64,000 bases of DNA from Scleromitrula shiraiana (Eukaryota; Ascomycota; Leotiomycetes; Helotiales; Sclerotiniaceae). The stretch's first letter is position 1; each line of letters opens with the position of its first letter. This document shows, piece by piece, positions 58,075 through 64,000 of this stretch. The position numbers and the translations under genes were made by a program. A model generated the notes under the pieces. That model ran no database searches. It saw nothing but the letters and a program-made list of their open reading frames with translations, and was not told where the DNA came from. The stretch spans positions 310,001 to 374,000 of the forward strand of contig JABELC010000005.1 in the NCBI GenBank assembly GCA_028455995.1. The letters run 5' to 3'.

Positions 58075-58232
58075 GTAAGTAATCCTTCCCTATCACTGTT
58101 TATCACAACAATCTTCAAGAGCGTAACACGTTCAACCTATCCCTCACTTGCTTCCTGCACGTCTAGTCGTTTTATATAAACTTTTTATTTCCGAATTCTG
58201 AAATCGTATACTAACACAACTTTACATTCCAG
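58075..58232 (+). other. Probable 5' UTR intron of the YTH gene
   Basis: Donor GTAAGT at 58075, branch-like ACTAAC near 58210 and acceptor CCAG ending at 58232. In the reading frame of the ATG at 58272 a TGA follows the acceptor directly, so the upstream exon must be non-coding. The transcript therefore starts upstream of 58075. Confidence 0.6.
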
Positions 58233-58271
58233 TGACCTCAATTGGATATCATTTGCAACCAACAAGGACTT

Positions 58272-60293
58272 ATGGGCGACTCTCCAATTGCCAGTTCCGG
58301 ATCTCATGATGGTGGGTTTCCAAAAACCCTGCAGGGCTCAACACAAAATATATCTCAAATATCAGGACTTGAAACTCAAGGAGATAATTTAAGGAAGATT
58401 TTGAACAGACCTTCGCACTTGAATAGCCCACCATCGAATTACAATTACAATCAGGCATATCCACAAAATGGAACGCCGGAATCCTTTAACATGGGAAATC
58501 TTGGCGCAATGCTCCCAGATATGTCCTATCAGAATTACGGTCAAAGGTTCTCTCAAAACTCCGGGGCACCAAATTTCATGTACCCAGTGCAGAACATACC
58601 ACAGTTTTTCAATCAAGGAGTGATGAGCCCGCCACCTACGGCTTCATATCCCGCACAGTATCAGAACCAATACCCGGGAATGTACACTGCTAATCAACCA
58701 CAAATCCACAATAATCAATTTTATGCCGGCCAGGGATATATGGGACAACAACAGCAGCAACAACAGCAGGCAAGCTCGCCATACTTTATTCAACCTGGCG
58801 GCTTCGGACAACAAGGTCAAGTGTATATTGGAAATCAAATGGGGGTTCAGTACCAACAACAAAATAGTTTCCCTGGGGATAATCGATATATATCACAGCA
58901 GCGCAATGACAGTTTCGGCGGCGGTGGTACAGGACAGGCTGCAAGACCTACTAGTAGCGGCGTGGGTTAGTCTTCATTTTCCCACAGTTGCGCGAAAACC
59001 AATATTTCCTAGCTAATCACTTATAGCATCCAGCCCAGCACAATCATCTGTAGTGAGAGGACCACCACGAAAGCCTCGTCAAAGTGGTATGTTTCAACTA
59101 ATTTTCCCACATTGAATAGGCCCTTATTTTTTTCCCGAGAGAATTAATAACCATAAACAGGGCACGCTATTTGGATTGGTAATCTTCCGCCTCAAACCGA
59201 TCTTATGAGTCTTGTTCTTCACGTGTGCAAGGAAACTATTGGTCTTGAGTCATTGTTTTTGATTTCCAAAAGTAATTGTGCTTTCGCAAACTTCAAAGAT
59301 GAGGCTGCTTGTGTTGCAGCTCAACTCAAGATTCACGATTCGAGGTTCCAAACTGTACGAATTGTTAGCCGTCTTCGAAAAGCATCTGTTGGCACTGTTG
59401 GAGGAGTATCCGTGCCTACGGGTCCAGCTGCATTGACGTCGCCACAACCATCACAGATTCCATCACCAATATCAGATATCGAAAAAGTATCCGTAGAGAT
59501 TGATGAAAAGGTTCAAGATGTTACCACTGTGGTAACAGACTCCAAAGACAAATATTTTGTTGTCAAGAGTCTCACAGTCGAAGATCTAGAGCTTAGTGTA
59601 CGGAACGGTATTTGGGCAACGCAAACACATAATGAAGAGGCTCTCAACAAGGCCTATCAGGTGAGAACAATCCATCTTTATATCTCATCTAGACTAACCG
59701 AATTACAGACCGCAGATAATGTTTATCTGATATTTTCCGCAAACAAATCTGGGGAGTATTTTGGTTATGCTCGGATGGTATCACCCATCAATGAAGACCC
59801 TGCGGCAGCAATTGAATTTGCACCGAAAGCACAATCTGTCGAAGTTCCGGATCTTCCGAAAGCGATTCCAACACCTGCATCCGAGTTCACGCCTAAAGGG
59901 AGGATAATTGACGATTCTGCTCGAGGAACAATCTTTTGGGAAGTTGAAAGGGATGATGTGGACGACGTAGAAGAAGATGATGAAGCACGAAGCACGAAAA
60001 GTGAACAAGATTCAGACGCCCCTTCAAAAGCTTGGGGAAAGCCTTTCAAGATTGAATGGGTATCAACCACTCGACTGCCGTTCTACAGAACACGGGGGTT
60101 ACGGAACCCATGGAATTCAAATCGTGAAGTAAAAATTGCGCGAGATGGTACCGAGCTGGAAACATCACTCGGAAGGAGATTGGTCGGACTTTTTCATCGT
60201 TTGCCGAGCCCTATTGTTTCATCGCTACCTCAAATGCAAGGTATGCCCCTACCAATGATGGGTGTATATCCGCAAATGCGACCTTACCCTTAA
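58272..60293 (+). CDS. YTH-domain m6A RNA reader with RRM-like domain (YTHDC1-type)
   Basis: Four exons, 58272-58965, 59027-59086, 59161-59660 and 59709-60293, give 612 residues. The N-terminal 240 residues are Gln/Asn/Pro-rich and disordered (a polyQ run lies near residue 160). An RRM-like fold begins HAIWIGNLPPQTDL (about 253-330). The YTH domain runs from about 382: KYFVVKSLTVEDLELSVRNG, then IWATQTHNE with the cage Trp at 403, SANKSGEYFGYARM, and WGKPFKIEW followed by LRNPWNSNREVKIARDGTEL. The last block matches the nuclear YTHDC1 type rather than YTHDF. An insertion of about 75 mostly acidic residues separates GYARM from WGKPF. The protein should bind N6-methyladenosine in RNA; its position after a 5' UTR intron is typical of regulated fungal genes. 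Confidence 0.93.
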
Positions 60294-63075
60294 TTTTACC
60301 GGATTCTAGAATGGAAGCTATCAAAGTACGTTCCAATTTTACTTTGTTTTTTCGAGGCACATCTGGCGAAGTAAAGGGAGGGGAAAATATCTGGTAACCA
60401 GTTAAGACCTACAATAATGTGAAGACATTGGGAAGCTAAGGCATTGGTTGTTGAGCAAGTGAGTCTTTGGAGAAAGATTTTGGCATGTTGACATGCTCTC
60501 TTCACATTACCATTTCCCATTTACTATCTAGACGCAAGCTTCTACCACTTCTGAATGCATTTTGGCATGACATTACTTGTTCCCTCTCTGCTACAGTACC
60601 TATCTTAATCTTCTATTCTGTACCAATGATACGATGTCCAGGCCACAAGATAGTCCCACCATTGACAATCTGCATACATACGATATCGATATTACGACAT
60701 CACAGCATTCCTCTTGAAGATTAAAAACGAGAATACCAGGTGTTCGGCCAAAAAATCGCCACTTACGTTTCAAGCCATACGAAAAGGCCATTCATCATTA
60801 TACATGATTTATTTTTAACTGATCTTCCAACTTTGCGATACCAGGTTTCCAAAATTCGAATCAATGATGTAAGCGGCGCTTGCGCACAACCCCCTAAGCT
60901 CGCTTACCGGATTTGCTCCCAGAATCTCTCATAAAATTGGTTTGTCTCCACCTATGATATGGGTAGAGGTTATACAGGGCAGATATTTATTTAGATGATC
61001 CTCTTTCGTACTATATCATCATTATCATGCATTTGTTAACCGTGTCGTGCTCAACAGTACGGGAATATCCATATATACCAGTGTATCTAAAGTTTGGTGA
61101 CTAGGAATATCCAGGATCAACGCATGGAATACCCGGATTAATCATTCAAGTGTGGATATCGGGAATAAATCATGGATTGGATGGGTTCGATTGAACGCTA
61201 TATACTCTGTATGCATATAAATCTTCACGTTCGAACGGTCGTACAGTGTGGCGAAATTGGGTGCTGTAGGTATTGTATGAGCGGCTGGAAATTTTGAATT
61301 TCGAAAATTGCGGGGAAAGATTGCCACTGGTGTGGCGGAGTGATATTGTAGGAGAGGGTGGTGGGTGGTACGAGGTTGGTGTTCTGTTGTGATATGTTGT
61401 GGTGGGTAGAATGGGATGGGGTGTGAACATTTGACGTTGAGTGGTACGAGTGGTAGTGCTGGCAGAATATTTTTCGGAATGTTCATATATAGGTTGGGCA
61501 AGAGCCAATTAATCTCTTTCTGAATGGATATTCAGGCCATAGGAATTCGAATACTTTTTGGATGACATATTTTTAAATGTCTATTTGAACTACAATATCT
61601 CTCTTGCTCGTTTATTTTGATGGTTTGTATGGAATTTGGTATCCATTCAAGTAGTAATATTTATATACGAGTGCGTGTTGGCAGAATGGATATTTAGCAC
61701 TTCAATAATTCAAAATGTATACGTCTGTATGTGGCATCGTGTGTTAACCTGGCTGAATGATCTTTGTTCCTATTTATCTATATATGTTTATCTTTCTGTG
61801 CATCTGTTTATTTATCAATACATACTTGGTATTACATTCCTGATTCCATCTTCTTCGTGATTCTAGATATTAGCTATCTGTAGTGGTAGCAATCTCTATT
61901 GAATAAGTAAATATATTGTTTTGATATATCAACAAAACAAGTACAATCGAATCAACATGAGTTCCTTTGATATATCTTGTGGTGGACTCCCCTTATAGAA
62001 TAATTGAGAATTGCTTGATGTTGCATGTTCGCGCCATGCAATCAGGATAGTCTCAAGAACACATGAATTCAAACCTACCACTATAGTGGGGAAAAGTACG
62101 TCCATATCCGAATTCGGTTGACTTTCATGCCAAAGTAGTATGCACAGTGGACAAACTCATCATCAGCCGTTCCTCTGCAACCCTGATGTATTGCAGTTGA
62201 GGCACAATATCATTCCCGGAGAATGTAATATGTAGTTGATCTATCCATGACAGACTCCCCGAAATGGAACGGCCTTTGATGTGACCCTAGATATAAAATT
62301 CAATTCTGGAGAACATGATTCGATTGTCCTTGTACTGGTATCCAATCATGAATTACATGCCGGGAGAGGGGGTAATTAAGTATAGTGTAGAATAATAGAA
62401 TCAATCAAATAGAAAAAATTCATCTACATATGAAGATAACCATATCATCACCACTCAGTTCAATCTGTTTTGATTCCATCAAACACAATGGCGTTGCATT
62501 AATAGACACTGATCACATCATTCAGAGGGGCATACCAATGACGACGATGACAACTATTCTAATGGAATTAATGAATAAATCCAAACAACAGAATCTCGGC
62601 CCTAAGTTCATCCTCTCATGACGAGGCAAAGTCCAGCTGAGGGCATAGGCCATCTTCACCTTTAACCCCAGCAAATTTGAAAACAAGATTAGCCGTCAAT
62701 AGAGAAGGAAAAATCTTTGAAAAACATTGAGTTTCTTTCATATAGTCTATTCCTACCATGTATTATTGTCTGTCGAGTAATTCCAATTCTGCTATCGCAG
62801 CTCCCTCGTCCTTCGCAACTCGATTACACTGTGTCCTTTTCGATCTGTATTTTGATCGTCGTCTGCTTTTATGATATTGATTTTCTTCTGGCAGCCTTTT
62901 CTAGTTGGTGAGATCGTTGGATTGACCAGGCCTTATTTTACTAGTTTGAAACTATTTAAAAACATAATATATATATATATATATATTTATATAAGATTCA
63001 CAAATAAATTTGAAGAAAGCATTCTTATCATATTACCAAATATACACTAGAAACAAAAAATTCCATTCGATAAAA
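60294..63075. other. Intergenic, AT-rich, with element copy G
   Basis: 3' side of the YTH gene and gene-free spacer. It holds a truncated copy G (about 61507-61615) and (AT)n at about 62968-62986. The 61.1-61.5 kb minus-strand frames (112-119 codons) overlap each other and lack recognisable content. Confidence 0.5.
61507..61615. repeat. Truncated copy G of the inverted-repeat element family
   Basis: Starts AATTAATCTCTTTCTGAATG then GATATTCAGG and contains AAATGTCTATTTGAACTACA; only about half of an element remains. Confidence 0.45.
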
Positions 63076-63340
63076 CAAATTATCCAAATTTTGAATATCT
63101 ATTCAACTGATGAACAATCATGTATCAATTCTAATATTGAATATTCATATTTAATATAGACAATCAAGATAAATTAACAAAAACTACATTTAAATGTTTA
63201 TAACTTTAATAGACATTGAAATATGTATTATCTAAAAAGTATTTCAATGTCTGTATTCTTAATGGACATTAGAAAATGAAAATATATTTGATTGTATATA
63301 AAATAAATAGACATTCGAAATTTACATAGTTCAATTTGTT
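63076..63340. repeat. Copy H of the inverted-repeat element family
   Basis: The left end is AATTATCCAAATTTTGAATA then TCTATTCAACTG. The right end is AATAGACATTCGAAATTTAC then ATAGTTCAATTT, reverse-complementary to it over about 25 bases with mismatches. Internal units are TTAATATAGACAATCAAGA, TTTAATAGACATTGAAATA and TTCTTAATGGACATTAGAAA. Confidence 0.65.
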
Positions 63341-63572
63341 GGTATCAATACGCGCCGTACTAGTATCCATTTCCTCATCCGCAAATATCAAAACACCTTT
63401 ACGCAAATATCCTGTTTCTTCCATTTTACTCTCGTGCTCTTCCGTTGTGCCGGTGTGGAAGGGTCTTCGGACCAAAAATTCTTCGTCCCCCCCGGCCGCC
63501 CCCGCTTCCACCATTACCATCACCCTGTTTCAGCCACCGCCCTTGTCACCACAACTATCACCATTATCATCA
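63341..63572. other. Spacer next to the protease relic
   Basis: On the minus strand a short frame (GDEEFLVRRPFHTGTTEEH to TGYLRKGVLIFADEEMDTST) looks coding-like and may be an eroded downstream part of the adjacent protease relic, in a different frame. Confidence 0.35.
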
Positions 63573-63998
63573 TCACGACCGCTGCTCCCGCTCCAGTTTC
63601 CGCTTCCCTCTCTTCCCCGGCTTCCGTCCCGCCGCCACCTTTTCTTTCCATCGTGCAGCCTTCAAATCGAGCGCCTTTTGCTTAACTACCTGTGCATGGG
63701 CCAAGTGCGTCTGCAGCGACCATTCCACAGAATGCTCAGTGAAACTCTTAACTGCACCCATGTGTTATAAGCAGTAGTGTACGGCGATTAGCCCGCAATC
63801 CCATATATTCTTCTGTTCGACCACACTTTCCACTTTAACATCAAAATTCAGCTCCAATGGACTGAGTGCTACCCTCAATCAATCCTTAAACATCCCGATA
63901 GATAACCAACATCTGGTCAAAACACTTGCATTTTGATCGTCGGTTTTGGTAACTTCTGCTGCTAAGAATGTCCAATGGGACGAGGCCACGAATGCACC
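63573..63998 (-). pseudogene. Remnant of a Ulp1-like cysteine protease (C48) gene, truncated by the window edge
   Basis: One minus-strand frame runs from the right edge with features of the C48 fold: a His-Trp (ASSHWTFLAAEV) where the catalytic His is expected, then EQKNIWDCGLIAVHYC, matching the Q-x-N-x-x-D-C-G pattern that carries the catalytic Gln and Cys. A basic tail follows (VVKQKALDLKAARWKEKVAA then GRKPGKRGKRKLERE). Two in-frame stops break it: TGA at 63881-63879 and TAA at 63767-63765, each one C-to-T change from CGA or CAA. C48-like domains occur both in SUMO proteases and in fungal transposon or host-genome families; this fragment does not decide which. The beginning of the gene lies beyond 64000. 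Confidence 0.55.
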
Positions 63999-64000
63999 AT

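Noticed and set aside
57177..58082. A single 301-residue membrane protein
   Set aside because: The frame begins without ATG and its second half looks like untranslated leader; a second frame is more coding-like in the middle.
61142..61508. Minus-strand frames of 112 and 119 codons
   Set aside because: They overlap in different frames, have no domain-like content and border a relic element.
1..64000. tRNA, rRNA or CRISPR arrays
   Set aside because: No cloverleaf with recognisable T-loop box, no rRNA-like sequence and no regularly spaced repeat array with unique spacers was seen; the tandem repeats are microsatellites or coding repeats.

Overview
The window is nuclear DNA of a filamentous ascomycete. 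Genes carry short GT-AG introns of about 40-190 nt. Several families are typical of Pezizomycotina: a SAT4/rhodopsin-like membrane protein, a UstYa/DUF3328 oxidase, an alpha-factor pheromone precursor, a STAND/ankyrin relic and a Bem3-type RhoGAP. The pheromone core WCGLPGQPC resembles the alpha pheromones I recall from Sclerotinia and Botrytis, so Leotiomycetes/Helotiales is my best guess; this is inference, not proof. Intergenic DNA is AT-rich, full of microsatellites and contains short inverted-repeat elements.

Layout. 1.6-5.6 kb: synaptojanin-like Sac1 plus inositol 5-phosphatase (7 exons). 6.3-7.8 kb: unrecognised gene with a premature TAG, probably broken. 8.4-9.8 kb (minus): seven-helix SAT4/rhodopsin-like protein. 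11.0-11.6 kb: a 592-bp Harbinger/Tourist-type MITE with TAA target duplications. 13.4-15.0 kb: UstYa-like oxidase with both HxxHC motifs. 16.2-18.1 kb (minus): a PRA1/Yip3 protein followed almost immediately by a disordered basic ORF without a usable ATG. 20.3-21.8 kb: ER J-protein. 24.6-25.9 kb: pheromone precursor with 17 core copies. 27.3-29.2 kb: flavin monooxygenase with a probable 8-nt microexon. 29.8-32.7 kb (minus): decayed STAND/ankyrin gene. 34.4-35.6 kb: homocysteine S-methyltransferase. 36.0-36.9 kb (minus): small membrane protein. 38.9-43.4 kb (minus): PX-PH-RhoGAP. 43.4-58.2 kb: gene-poor, low-complexity DNA with relic MITEs and two small possible genes. 58.3-60.3 kb: RRM-like plus YTHDC1-type m6A reader. 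63.6-64.0 kb (minus): remnant of a Ulp1-like (C48) protease gene running off the window.

How genes relate. Most are ordinary housekeeping or signalling genes: phosphoinositide turnover, Rab membrane traffic, ER folding, Rho/Cdc42 polarity, methionine metabolism and RNA reading. The pheromone precursor enters the secretory route for Kex2 and dipeptidyl-aminopeptidase processing. It lies between a UstYa-like oxidase (about 10 kb upstream) and a flavin monooxygenase (1.3 kb downstream); these families recur in fungal RiPP clusters, so the neighbourhood deserves a look even though the peptide itself looks like a pheromone. A second theme is decay: at least three loci carry premature stops or frameshifts, and several stop codons are one C-to-T change from a sense codon.
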